Of a DNA stretch of 39,755 nucleotides, positions 30,073 through 38,034 are shown one piece after another. Below the pieces are notes generated by a model that was given only the letters and a program-made list of their open reading frames with translations, had not been told where the DNA came from and did no database searches. Both the position numbers and the translations under genes were made by a program. The DNA comes from CAZHDI01 sp964531285 (lineage in GTDB: Bacteria > Pseudomonadota > Alphaproteobacteria > JAJFIK01). The stretch covers positions 1 to 39,755 of the forward strand of contig CAZHDI010000024.1 in assembly GCA_964531285.1 (NCBI GenBank), in the 5' to 3' direction. Within the stretch, counting starts at the first letter, position 1; each line of letters begins with the position of its first letter.

Positions 30073-31662
30073 ATGACCTCACCCGCCGGACCGCGCACCA
30101 TTTTCGACGCCATCGTTATCGGCGCCGGCCACAACGGTCTGACCGCGGCGGCCTATCTGGCGCGCGCCGGTCAGTCGGTGGCGATCCTGGAAAAGCGCGA
30201 GGCGGTTGGCGGCATGGCGGGCACTGCCGTCATCGAGCCGCAGTTCCGAGTCTCGCACTGCGCCCATGTGCTCGGGCAGTTGCATCCCCAGATCATCCGC
30301 GATCTGAACCTTTATAAACAGGGATTGAAATTCACCCATCGCCGGCTGCCCACCACCGGGATCGGTTTGGGCGGTCAGGTGATGGACCTGTCCGCCGATC
30401 CGTCCCGCGGACGCGGCGCGCCGCTTGGCCTGTCGGATCTGGACGCCGCCGCACTCCCGGCATTCATGCGGCAGATGCGCCAGGCTGCCGATCTCATCAT
30501 GCCGCTTGCGACGGCCGATCCCGATTGGGGCGGGCCGTCGGCCACGGATGCCTTGCGGCTGATGCGCCAGAGTCTCAAGCGATTTCAGGATAGCGACATC
30601 CGCGATACGCTCAGCCTGCTGACCATGCGTCTGTCAGATCTGCTCGACCTGCATTTCGAGACCCCGGCGCTCAAGGGCATTCTGGCGTTCGATGCGCTTT
30701 TGGGCACCAGCACGACGCCGCGCAGTCCCGGCACGGTGCTGCCGTGGCTCTACCGGCTGGCCGGAGAATGTTCCGGGGTCAAAGGCGCCTTGGGCCATAT
30801 CGAAGGCGGCATGGGCGCGCTCACGGAGGCGCTTCTCACCGTGGCGCGCGAACGCGGCGTTCAGCTTGTGACCGGAACCGGCGTGGCCCGGATCACCGTC
30901 GAGGCAGGCCGTGCGAGTGGGGTCGTCACCGAGGATGGCCGGGAACTCAAGGCCCGCACCGTGTTCTCGTCGCTCGATCCGGTCACGACCTATACCCGGC
31001 TCGTGGGCGAGGCGTTGCTCGATGTGGACACGGCCCGCCGCCTGGCGCGCTGGCGGGCGACCGGATGGACCGCGAAAGTCAATATCGCCCTTGACGGGCT
31101 GCCCTCGATTCCAGGGGTCAGTGAAGATGCCATGGGCGGACGGTTGCTGCTGGCGCCGGACATGGCGCGTCTCGATGCGGCGGCCCGGCCGGTCAAGCAT
31201 GGTCAGATGAGTACCGATCCGGGGCTTGAGGTCATGATCCCGTCCCTCCATGACGCCAGTCTGGCGCCGGCGGGCAAACATGTTCTGTCCGCGGTGGTTC
31301 AGCCGGTCCCGCTTGTGGGGGATGCGGACAATGCGCTGCTGCGCGAACAGGTGCGCCACGTCGTGACCGAGCGCCTGAGCGCGCTCAGCCCGGATTTCGA
31401 CCGGCTGGTACGCACCTGTCAGGTGCTCACCCCGCGCGATCTGGAAACCGAATTCGGCGCGCCCGGCGGCCACTGGCATCATGGCGAGATCGGCTTGGAT
31501 CAGCTCTGGTCCCAGCGGCCCGCGCCCGGCAGCGGCGCGCCCGATCCGGTGCCGGGACTGGTGCTGTGCGGCGCGGGCAGTCACCCGGGCGGCGGCGTCA
31601 CCGGCGTGCCGGGCTACCGGGCGGCGCGCGGCTATCTCAGTGTGAGCGAGGCGGCGGCATGA
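30073..31662 (+). CDS. FAD-dependent oxidoreductase, PYROXD2/phytoene-desaturase-like
   Basis: A 529-residue flavoprotein. The N-terminus has the full dinucleotide motif VIGAGHNGLTAAAYLARAGQ, then LEKREAVGGMAGT. The middle contains GALGHIEGGMGALTEALLTV, typical of the family where the second FAD-binding strand pairs with VARITVEAGRASGV. The C-terminus is PVPGLVLCGAGSHPGGGVTG followed by VPGYRAARG, the canonical PYROXD2 ending. It is cytosolic. The stop overlaps the start of the GcvT-like gene as ATGA, and the diverged paralogue lies 16 bases upstream, giving a tight three-gene operon. Substrate unknown. Confidence 0.88.
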   Translation: MTSPAGPRTIFDAIVIGAGHNGLTAAAYLARAGQSVAILEKREAVGGMAGTAVIEPQFRVSHCAHVLGQLHPQIIRDLNLYKQGLKFTHRRLPTTGIGLGGQVMDLSADPSRGRGAPLGLSDLDAAALPAFMRQMRQAADLIMPLATADPDWGGPSATDALRLMRQSLKRFQDSDIRDTLSLLTMRLSDLLDLHFETPALKGILAFDALLGTSTTPRSPGTVLPWLYRLAGECSGVKGALGHIEGGMGALTEALLTVARERGVQLVTGTGVARITVEAGRASGVVTEDGRELKARTVFSSLDPVTTYTRLVGEALLDVDTARRLARWRATGWTAKVNIALDGLPSIPGVSEDAMGGRLLLAPDMARLDAAARPVKHGQMSTDPGLEVMIPSLHDASLAPAGKHVLSAVVQPVPLVGDADNALLREQVRHVVTERLSALSPDFDRLVRTCQVLTPRDLETEFGAPGGHWHHGEIGLDQLWSQRPAPGSGAPDPVPGLVLCGAGSHPGGGVTGVPGYRAARGYLSVSEAAA

Positions 31663-32990
31663 CGGCACTTCCCACACCCTTGTGCGAGCGGACCTGGGAC
31701 GCCGCGATGGTCGGCCCGTTTCTGGACTGGGCGGGCTATGCGGTCCCGGCGCGCTTCGATACGCCGGAAGCCGAAATGATGGCCTTGCGCCATGGTGCCG
31801 GCCTGACCGATGTCAGCCCTTTGCGCAAAATCCATGTTGGCGGCACGGGCGCGCCGGCCATGCTGGACCGGGCCCTGACCGCGCAGATAGCCGAGCTTGC
31901 CCCCCATGCGCTGGCGCTGGCGCTGGCCTGCGACAGCCGGGGACGGCTCGTGGCACGTCTGGAGATTGCGCGGCTGACGGGCACGGATTTTCTGATTTGT
32001 TCGGATGCCGATATCGGGCCCTGGCTCGAAGATGCCTGCCTCGATGACACCGTGACCATCACCGATCTGTCCGCCGGTTATGCCGCCATGGCGCTTTACG
32101 GCCCGCGCGCGCGCGCCGTGCTCACGGCGGCCGGGTTCACCGGCACGGCGACGCAATTGCCGGGCACGGTCAGTTTCGTGAAACTCGGCGCGCATCTGGT
32201 TCAGGTCGTCATGCCGGGCAGCCTGTGTGCCGCTTACGGTCTGCCCCATGCGGTTCAACTCTGGGTGCCGCTATCGGCGGCCACCGAGGTCTGGGACCGG
32301 GTCTTGAGCGCCGCGCCCGAGATCTGCCGCCCGATCGGGCGCGAAACCCTGGATGCCCGGCGCGTGCTGATCGGCCAGGCCCGTCAGGGTCCGGATTTCG
32401 ACGGCATCATGACCGCGCTCGACCCCAAAGGCGTGCCCACGCCGTTCGATCTGGGCTGGGGGCCGCTGATCGATTTTGCCAAACCGGCTTTTTCCGGACG
32501 CAGCGCGCTCGCCGGGCTGATGACCCACCGGCGGGGCGCGCGTCTGGCACGGCTCGACCTGACCGACGAGGCGGTCGTGGGCGGGCCGGTCCGGTATCGC
32601 GGACGCGCCATGGGGCGGTTGACCTCGGCGGCCCGGTGCCCCCTTGGCGGCGAGCGCCGGGGCCTGGCCCTTTGTGCACAACCCGCGCCCCAGGACGCGG
32701 AATGGACGGTCTGCCGCGCCGGCCCGGGCCGCGGCGACGGCGCCGCAGCGCGGTGCGTGGCGCCGCCGGCGGAGCCGGACGATCAGTCTCCGGTACCTGC
32801 CGCCCGGACCGCGCCCTTTGTGCCGCTCAAGGGCAAAGCCGACCCCCGTGCGGCGGCTCAGGCCCTGCGCCCGAAGCCCGCGCGCGATGCGATGGCCGCT
32901 GCAAACACCGACACCCGCACTGTGCGCGATGATACCGATCCGCCGCTTTTCAGCGACGGACTTGTGCCGCTCATGCGTAAATCCTCCTAG
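31659..32990 (+). CDS. GcvT-fold (aminomethyltransferase-like) protein
   Basis: A 443-residue cytosolic protein, translationally coupled to the flavoprotein before it. GcvT-like signatures are MALRHGAGLTDVSPLRKIHV (compare RxxAGLFDVSHMGxIxV), the domain around ALYGPRARAVL, and the helix PIGRETLDARRVLIGQARQG. In place of the GExGYE motif of true T-proteins it reads AAYGLPHAVQLWVPL, so a folate-dependent glycine cleavage role is doubtful. Residues about 295-370 match the C-terminal barrel (GWGPLIDFAKPAFSGRSAL). The last 70 residues are Pro/Ala-rich and probably disordered. It might accept one-carbon units produced by the flavoproteins; that is inference. Confidence 0.8.
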   Translation: MTALPTPLCERTWDAAMVGPFLDWAGYAVPARFDTPEAEMMALRHGAGLTDVSPLRKIHVGGTGAPAMLDRALTAQIAELAPHALALALACDSRGRLVARLEIARLTGTDFLICSDADIGPWLEDACLDDTVTITDLSAGYAAMALYGPRARAVLTAAGFTGTATQLPGTVSFVKLGAHLVQVVMPGSLCAAYGLPHAVQLWVPLSAATEVWDRVLSAAPEICRPIGRETLDARRVLIGQARQGPDFDGIMTALDPKGVPTPFDLGWGPLIDFAKPAFSGRSALAGLMTHRRGARLARLDLTDEAVVGGPVRYRGRAMGRLTSAARCPLGGERRGLALCAQPAPQDAEWTVCRAGPGRGDGAAARCVAPPAEPDDQSPVPAARTAPFVPLKGKADPRAAAQALRPKPARDAMAAANTDTRTVRDDTDPPLFSDGLVPLMRKSS

Positions 32991-33002
32991 CAGGCAAACG
33001 GT

Positions 33003-33020
33003 GCGGCCCCGGCGGGCCGC
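33003..33020 (+). terminator. Perfect 7-bp hairpin between the GcvT-like and EF-hand genes
   Basis: GCGGCCC (33003-33009) pairs with GGGCCGC (33014-33020) around CGGC. It lies 13 bases after the GcvT-like stop and is followed by CTTGC rather than a T-run. It probably marks the end of the flavoprotein operon. Confidence 0.5.
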
Positions 33021-33041
33021 CTTGCAACGGAGGCTGAACCC

Positions 33042-33491
33042 ATGACCACGGCTTTGATACGTCCCGTGTTCGCGGCAATCCTGATGACGGCACTGCCATT
33101 CGCGGCACAGGCTGAAGAGACCGGCGCCGCGCCGGCCGAACCGGCTCCGGCAGAGGGCGCTCCCGGTTTCAGTCAGCTCGATGCCGATGGCGACGGGCGC
33201 CTCGATCGGGCCGAGTTCGAGCGCGCCTCGTCCTGGCGCTTTGGCATTCTGGATAAGGATGCCGACGGGATCGTCAGCCAGGCGGAGTTTCAGGCGGCGG
33301 CCACCGAGGGCCGCGAGCGCTGGGCGCCGATCATGTTCCGCCGGCTCGATGCCGACTCCAGCGGCGGTCTGGATACCAAGGAATTCGCCAAGCGCGGCGA
33401 GAACCTGTTCGAGCGCGCCGACAGCGACGGCGACGGCGCCTTGACGCTGGCGGAGCTTCAAGAGGTCCAGGAGCAGTTCCTGCGCCGCTAA
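33042..33491 (+). CDS. Periplasmic EF-hand calcium-binding protein
   Basis: A 149-residue protein with CGGAGG upstream. The signal peptide is VFAAILMTALPFAAQAE (cleavage about residue 24), then a Pro/Ala/Glu linker. Four EF-hand loops are visible: DADGDGRLDRAE (47-58), DKDADGIVSQAE (71-82), DADSSGGLDTKE (103-114) and DSDGDGALTLAE (127-138), all with acidic residues at loop positions 1, 3 and 12. It should bind calcium in the periplasm. It sits 57 bases before an ECF sigma factor gene in the same direction, so it may be part of that sensing cassette or its target. Confidence 0.88.
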   Translation: MTTALIRPVFAAILMTALPFAAQAEETGAAPAEPAPAEGAPGFSQLDADGDGRLDRAEFERASSWRFGILDKDADGIVSQAEFQAAATEGRERWAPIMFRRLDADSSGGLDTKEFAKRGENLFERADSDGDGALTLAELQEVQEQFLRR

Positions 33492-33548
33492 CGGTCCCGC
33501 GGGCACGCACGCGCGAGGCAGCCAGAACGCAGACGGGGGCGTTAGGCG

Positions 33549-34151
33549 GTGAGCGACACCGATCCGGCATCGGCCGGACATCGTCCTGGAGACGATGATC
33601 CGGACACGGCGCTCGTGGCCCGCGTTGCCGCGGGCGACCAGGAGGCCGTGCGCGTGCTGATGGACCGTCACCTGGCCCGTCTGCTCGGACTGTCGCGCCG
33701 TCTTCTGCGCGATCCGCAGGAAGCGGAGGATGTGACCCAGGAAGCGTTCCTGCGCGTCTGGCGCCATGCCCATCGCTGGGAGCCGGGCCGGGCGCGCTTC
33801 GAGACCTGGCTCCACCGGGTCACCGTCAATCTGTGCTATGACAGGTTGCGCAAACGCCGGGAAGCCACCGTCGATGAAATGCCCGATCCCGCCGATCCGG
33901 CGCCGGGTCCGGCCGGACAGCTTCACCGCGCCCAGGTGGCCGGACGGGTCGGCACAGCGGTCGAGGCGCTTCCGGAGCGCCAGCGCATGGCGCTCGTGCT
34001 GTGCCATTATCAGGGCATGACCAACGCCGAGGCCGCGGCGGTCCTTGAGGTCAGCATCGAGGCGCTGGAATCGCTGCTCGCGCGCGCCCGGCGGACCTTG
34101 AAGCGGACACTGAGCGGCGAGGCGGGCGAGCTTTTAGGAGAGATCGAATGA
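33549..34151 (+). CDS. ECF-type RNA polymerase sigma factor
   Basis: A 200-residue sigma factor from a GTG start (AGGCG just upstream). Region 2 contains RLLRDPQEAEDVTQEAFLRV and the -10-reading helix RFETWLHRVTVNLCYDRLRK. Region 4 is ALPERQRMALVLCHYQGMTN followed by the helix-turn-helix AEAAAVLEVSIEALESLLAR and RARRTLKRTL. There is no region 1.1 or 3, as expected for the ECF class. Its stop overlaps the next start as ATGA. The following genes encode a membrane protein and a CnrX/CpxP-like periplasmic sensor, so its release is probably controlled by an envelope signal. Confidence 0.92.
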   Translation: MSDTDPASAGHRPGDDDPDTALVARVAAGDQEAVRVLMDRHLARLLGLSRRLLRDPQEAEDVTQEAFLRVWRHAHRWEPGRARFETWLHRVTVNLCYDRLRKRREATVDEMPDPADPAPGPAGQLHRAQVAGRVGTAVEALPERQRMALVLCHYQGMTNAEAAAVLEVSIEALESLLARARRTLKRTLSGEAGELLGEIE

Positions 34152-34732
34152 CACGCGATCCGGGTCCTTCCGAGAGGGTGACGCCCGAGCGGGCGCAGGC
34201 GCTTCTGGATATCCATGGCGGCGATCCGGCCCGCTGGCCCGCCGCCGAGCGCGCCGCGCTCGAGGCTTGGACCTCGCGGGACCCCGATGGAATTCTGGCC
34301 CTGGCCGAGGCCCGGGCGCTCGATGAGATGCTGAGCGACGACGCGGCGGCATTCGCGCAGGATGATACGCCGCCGGACGATTTGCGGGCGCGCATTCTGG
34401 CCGATGCGGCCGCTGAAACCATGGCGGCCCCGGGCGGGTCCGCTGTGGCCGACGGACCGGCGCCGCGTCCGGGCATTGGCGCCATGCTTGGGGGCGTGTT
34501 GGGCGGCGTGTTGGGCGGGGTGATTGGCCGCCGGGCCATGCCGGTGCTGACCGCCAGTGCCGTGGCGGGTCTGCTGCTCGGCTTTGTCATGGGACCTGTC
34601 GGCGGTTTGCCGGCGGAGGACACCGGCGATGCCTATGCGCAGGAGACGGCGGCGCTGATGATCATGGCGTTCGATCCGTCATTGGCCTTTGGCGGCGGCC
34701 TTCAGGAATGGGATGAGAACCGCGATGACTGA
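34148..34732 (+). CDS. Probable membrane anti-sigma factor with a glycine zipper
   Basis: A 194-residue protein, translationally coupled to the sigma factor. The N-terminal part LLDIHGGDPARWPAAERAAL, then an Ala/Glu-rich helix to about residue 90, resembles anti-sigma-like proteins of alphaproteobacteria without zinc ligands. Residues 109-127 are a glycine zipper (GIGAMLGGVLGGVLGGVIG), encoded by a near-tandem repeat of GGCGTGTTGGGC. A hydrophobic segment follows (131-150, ending GFVMGPVGG). The C-terminus (AYAQETAALMIMAFDPSLAF) may be periplasmic. Its place between an ECF sigma factor and a periplasmic sensor is the main reason for the anti-sigma call. Confidence 0.68.
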   Translation: MTRDPGPSERVTPERAQALLDIHGGDPARWPAAERAALEAWTSRDPDGILALAEARALDEMLSDDAAAFAQDDTPPDDLRARILADAAAETMAAPGGSAVADGPAPRPGIGAMLGGVLGGVLGGVIGRRAMPVLTASAVAGLLLGFVMGPVGGLPAEDTGDAYAQETAALMIMAFDPSLAFGGGLQEWDENRDD

Positions 34733-35276
34733 GCCGAGATCCACCAGCGGGCCGGTGACCGGCCTGTCGATCGCGCTTCTGCTGTCGGTTGGCGTGAACC
34801 TGCTGATCGGCGGGTTCGTGCTCGGCGGGATGCTGAAGGATCGGGTCAGCCCTGCGACGCCGTCGGTTGGGGCCCAACAGCCGCTGCCGGCGGGGGCGTT
34901 CACGGGGGCGGGCGCTCCGGCGATCGAGCCGCAGCATCTGTTCCGGCTGTTGCCGCGCGAGGCGCGCCGGCGCGTTGGGCGGGCGATGATCGGGCGGGTC
35001 GCCGAACCGCGCCGCCTGATGGCCGAGGCCCGGGCCGCGCGGGCCGCGACGGTCACCGCCCTGGCGGCCGAGCCCTTCGATGAAAATGCGCTTCAGGCCG
35101 CCTTCGACCGCTCGCGTGCCGCCGATGCGGCGCTGATGGCCTCCGTCCACGGACTGGTCACGGAGATGATGGCGGCATTGACGCCCCAGGAACGGGCGCA
35201 GGTGCACGAGGCGATCCGGGAACGGATGGCCCAGCGCCAGGCCCGCCGCGGTCTGGCCGGTCAGGACGTCCAGTAA
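34725..35276 (+). CDS. Membrane-anchored periplasmic sensor, CnrX/CpxP/ZraP-like
   Basis: 183 residues from the ATG at 34725, overlapping the preceding gene by eight bases. The single N-terminal membrane segment is LSIALLLSVGVNLLIGGFVL. The periplasmic part is all-helical and charged: LFRLLPREARRRVGRAMIGR, a long Arg/Ala-rich helix, then SVHGLVTEMMAALTPQERAQ and VHEAIRERMAQR. This is the heavy-metal-resistance/CnrX-type helical hairpin (Metal_resist family). In CnrYXH the sensor X, anti-sigma Y and sigma H form one switch; the same three parts occur here. No obvious His/Met metal cluster is seen, so the signal may not be a metal. It converges with the PAS kinase at a nine-base gap. Confidence 0.76.
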   Translation: MTEPRSTSGPVTGLSIALLLSVGVNLLIGGFVLGGMLKDRVSPATPSVGAQQPLPAGAFTGAGAPAIEPQHLFRLLPREARRRVGRAMIGRVAEPRRLMAEARAARAATVTALAAEPFDENALQAAFDRSRAADAALMASVHGLVTEMMAALTPQERAQVHEAIRERMAQRQARRGLAGQDVQ

Positions 35277-35285
35277 CCGGACGGG

Positions 35286-37610
35286 TCAAGCCGCGTGGGA
35301 CGTGGCGTGCTTGGGCGGTGCAGCGGCGCTTGAGACCGGGCGCCGGGGCAGGGACAGGGTCACGGTCGTGCCGGCACCCGGCGTGCTTGTCACCTTGATC
35401 GACCCGCCATTGAGTTCGGCCAGGCTGCGCGACATGGCCAGACCCAGACCCATGCCGGGTTGACCGCTTTCCTCCGAGCGCCGGGTGCGCGCGAAGGGCT
35501 GACCGATCCGCCCCAGATCCTCCGGCTCGATGCCGATGCCCGTGTCGGTCACCGAAATGTTGATCATCCGCAGATCCGCATGGGCGCTCAAGGTGATCTC
35601 GCCGCCCGCCGGCGTGAACTTGGTCGCGTTCGACAACAGATGCAGCAGGATCCGCTTGGCCGCGGCCTCGTCCGCCCAGGCACTCGGCACCTGAACATCG
35701 CCCATCGCCAGATCCAGGTCCTTGGCTTCGGCTTGGGGCCGGGCCAGGCGCAGGCTGTCCTCCAGAAGATCGGCGACATCGATCCGCTTGGGATCCATTT
35801 CGATCCGTCCCGAACTCAGCCGCGACATGTCGAGCAGATCCTGGATCAGCCCCAGAAGGGATTCCCCGCTGGCGTGGATATCGTCGACATATTCCTTGTA
35901 CTTTGGATTGCCGAGCGGGCCGTAGATCTCCTCGCCCATCATTTCCGAAAAGCCGAGGATCGCGTTGAGCGGCGTGCGCAGCTCATGACTGGCATTGGCC
36001 AGGAATTCCGCCATGGCATGCTGAGCCGCATCGGCTCGTTCGGCTTCGGCCGCCGTCCGGGCCTCCGCCGCCGCGATCGCCTTGTCCTTGGCTTCAAGCG
36101 CGGTGTCGATCGACTCCAGACGGCTGGCATTGTCATCGATGGTCCGTTGCAGAGCCTCGATGGTGCGGCGCTGGCTGGTCTCGGCGGTGATATCGGCAAT
36201 GGTCGTCATGGCGCCGTGATCGCCGAGTGGGACGGTCCGCAGGCTGTAGACCCGGCCGTCCTTGTCGAACGGATTGTTGACCGCTTCAAGCTGGTCGCGG
36301 CGCAGCTTGCCCGGCGCCAGCCGGTCGCCCAGACCGAGCCGGTCGGCAAAGGCCGGATTGGCGTCGACCAGCAGACCGTCCGCATTCCACACGGCAATGC
36401 CGTCGCTCAGGACATCGAGCGCCAGCTTGAGGGGGGAGGCCGGTCGCGCACCGACCGTCTCGCCCACCGGTCCGGCGTGGTCGGACAAAATCGCGGCAAT
36501 GCGCATACGCGGGCTGCCCGGCATTGGCGTGGCAATGCCGGCAAGGCGCATCGGTGTGGCACGGCCCGAGCGGTGGCGCATCTCAACCGTCATGTCGAAG
36601 GTGTATTTGCCGCCGCGCATGTCCCGTTCGATCCGCGCCAAGAGCGCGGTGTCCTCGCCGCCCAGCAGGTCGGAAAAGGCCTGACGCGACAGCATGGCGT
36701 CGAAATCCGTATCGGGGCGCGGATAGCCCAGCAGCGCCAGAAGCGAACGCGACACCTGAATGTCATCGGCGCCTTCGTCCCACTGGCACAGCCCGCAGCG
36801 CGCCCGGATCAGGGCTTCGGCGAGCGGTTTGCTGCGCTGGGCCTGGGCGTCCTGAGCAGTATCCTGTCCAGGTTCGCCAGTGGCGTCGGGACGGGTCCGG
36901 GCGCCGGTCCCGGTGCGCGCCAGAAAGTAGACACCGAGGCCCGGCACGAGGGCGAAGACGGTGAACAAGGCCAGAACACTGACGATCCCGCCGGTGCCGC
37001 GCGCCGGCAGGCGGCTGACGATAACGGTCAGGCCGTCGGGCTGTCCGGGGACGGGAAAGGCGGTGGTCACGGCGGTGCGGGGCCGCCCTTCTGGCCCCGG
37101 GCCGGCGCTCCACAGGCTGTCGCCGCGGGCGGTGCGCGCTTCGGCCGACAGCCGGTTCTTGCGTGCCAGACCGTCGATGGCGCCGCTCCAAAGCCGGTCC
37201 AGCGCCGCTTGGGTTTCGGGCGGCAGCGCGGCGGTGCGGCGGCTGGACAGGCTCAAGGCCAGTTCGGCCCCGGCCCGGCGCATGGTGAGATCGAGCGCGG
37301 TTTCAGCGTGACGATCCCGTTCGCTGATGCCGATCGCCATGATGAGCGCGATGATCAGATAAGCAAACAGGCCCAGACCCCAGACATAAGGATCCTCGCG
37401 CCAGCCTGCGCGGCGGGACGGCGCGGGGCGGGCTGTATCGTCGGTGAAGGTCCAATTGCGGCGGCGGGCCGTGCCGGTTCTCGATGCGCCGGCGAACCGG
37501 TCGCGCGCGCCTTCGAGCGCAGCCCGGAGGGCTTCAGCCGTGGCCCGGCCCGCGCCGGTGCTGGCCCGTCCTCCGGCGATCCGAAAGGCTTCGAGTCGAT
37601 CGAGCAGCAT
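35286..37610 (-). CDS. PAS-domain sensor histidine kinase, PleC/DivJ-type
   Basis: A 774-residue inner-membrane kinase started at MLLDRLEAFR, with AGGAAGG upstream on the minus strand. Membrane segments lie at about 76-95 and 209-230, enclosing a periplasmic domain of about 110 residues. A PAS-like region (about 262-375) and a clearer PAS (about 393-475: LDVLSDGIAVWNADGLLVDA) follow, then a coiled coil (480-535). The H-box is ANASHELRTPLNAILGFSEM with phosphoacceptor His542, and the dimerisation helices carry YGPLGNPKYKEYVDDIHASG, typical of PleC/DivJ relatives. ATPase boxes are LLSNATKFTPAGG, DTGIGIEPEDL and GMGLGLAMSRSL. No receiver domain is fused and no partner regulator is adjacent, so the partner may be DivK-like and encoded elsewhere. 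Confidence 0.9.
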   Translation of the reverse strand: MLLDRLEAFRIAGGRASTGAGRATAEALRAALEGARDRFAGASRTGTARRRNWTFTDDTARPAPSRRAGWREDPYVWGLGLFAYLIIALIMAIGISERDRHAETALDLTMRRAGAELALSLSSRRTAALPPETQAALDRLWSGAIDGLARKNRLSAEARTARGDSLWSAGPGPEGRPRTAVTTAFPVPGQPDGLTVIVSRLPARGTGGIVSVLALFTVFALVPGLGVYFLARTGTGARTRPDATGEPGQDTAQDAQAQRSKPLAEALIRARCGLCQWDEGADDIQVSRSLLALLGYPRPDTDFDAMLSRQAFSDLLGGEDTALLARIERDMRGGKYTFDMTVEMRHRSGRATPMRLAGIATPMPGSPRMRIAAILSDHAGPVGETVGARPASPLKLALDVLSDGIAVWNADGLLVDANPAFADRLGLGDRLAPGKLRRDQLEAVNNPFDKDGRVYSLRTVPLGDHGAMTTIADITAETSQRRTIEALQRTIDDNASRLESIDTALEAKDKAIAAAEARTAAEAERADAAQHAMAEFLANASHELRTPLNAILGFSEMMGEEIYGPLGNPKYKEYVDDIHASGESLLGLIQDLLDMSRLSSGRIEMDPKRIDVADLLEDSLRLARPQAEAKDLDLAMGDVQVPSAWADEAAAKRILLHLLSNATKFTPAGGEITLSAHADLRMINISVTDTGIGIEPEDLGRIGQPFARTRRSEESGQPGMGLGLAMSRSLAELNGGSIKVTSTPGAGTTVTLSLPRRPVSSAAAPPKHATSHAA

Positions 37611-38034
37611 GGCGCCTTCCTGCCCGGCTCCGGAGCGCCCGCGCACGCTCTGGCCGTGGTTCCGCCTGTTGTGCCGGATCGGCACGCAGCGCCCCTCGAT
37701 CCCCCGGCGCCGTCAGACTCCTGTCTTCTTTTCCGCAAGCGGATCCCTCCGCCTGCGAACAAAGACGCCGGAAGCTTGAATGCCTGCGCGCAGACTGTCC
37801 GGACCGGCGTCATGACGTTAACCATTCCGGATGCGGCGTTTACCAACGCCGGACCAGAGTGATTCGCGTGATTCGATTATCCGGAGGCAACAAGGCTTGT
37901 CACGCCCTAATCCGTCAGGGTGTGCACATTTCCGTCCTCGGAGGCTTGTGGGAGCGAAGATGTTAACGCGAAGCGCGCGAAGATGTGCCATTGCGGCACA
38001 TCTTCGTTAACGCCGTAGGCGGAAGGAGTGCCCG
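37611..38034. promoter_or_regulatory. Gene-free region between pepN and the PAS kinase, with palindromes and a TTAACCAT site
   Basis: No gene is seen. Upstream of the kinase (minus strand) are TTAACCAT at 37818-37825, identical to the half-site recognised by CtrA in some alphaproteobacteria, and the perfect palindrome CGGCGTT-tacc-AACGCCG (37834-37851). A separate strong hairpin near the pepN end is listed on its own. The kinase promoter could not be placed. Confidence 0.3.
37978..38006 (-). terminator. 12-bp perfect hairpin at the 3' end of pepN
   Basis: CGAAGATGTGCC (37978-37989) pairs perfectly with GGCACATCTTCG (37995-38006) around ATTGC, 28 bases past the pepN stop. The flanks carry inverted GTTAACG (37962-37968) and CGTTAAC (38005-38011) and another GCGAAGATGT at 37954-37963. 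There is no U-tract on the minus strand. It is a likely transcript end or a small palindromic element. Confidence 0.5.

Noticed and set aside
28218..30134. A 638-codon minus-strand frame opposite the first flavoprotein
   Set aside because: Antisense shadow of a gene with a clear FAD motif; composition is Arg/Gly/His-rich with no fold signature.
35460..37862. An 800-codon plus-strand frame opposite the PAS kinase
   Set aside because: The kinase has complete H, N and G boxes; the opposite frame has none and starts within the neighbouring region by chance.
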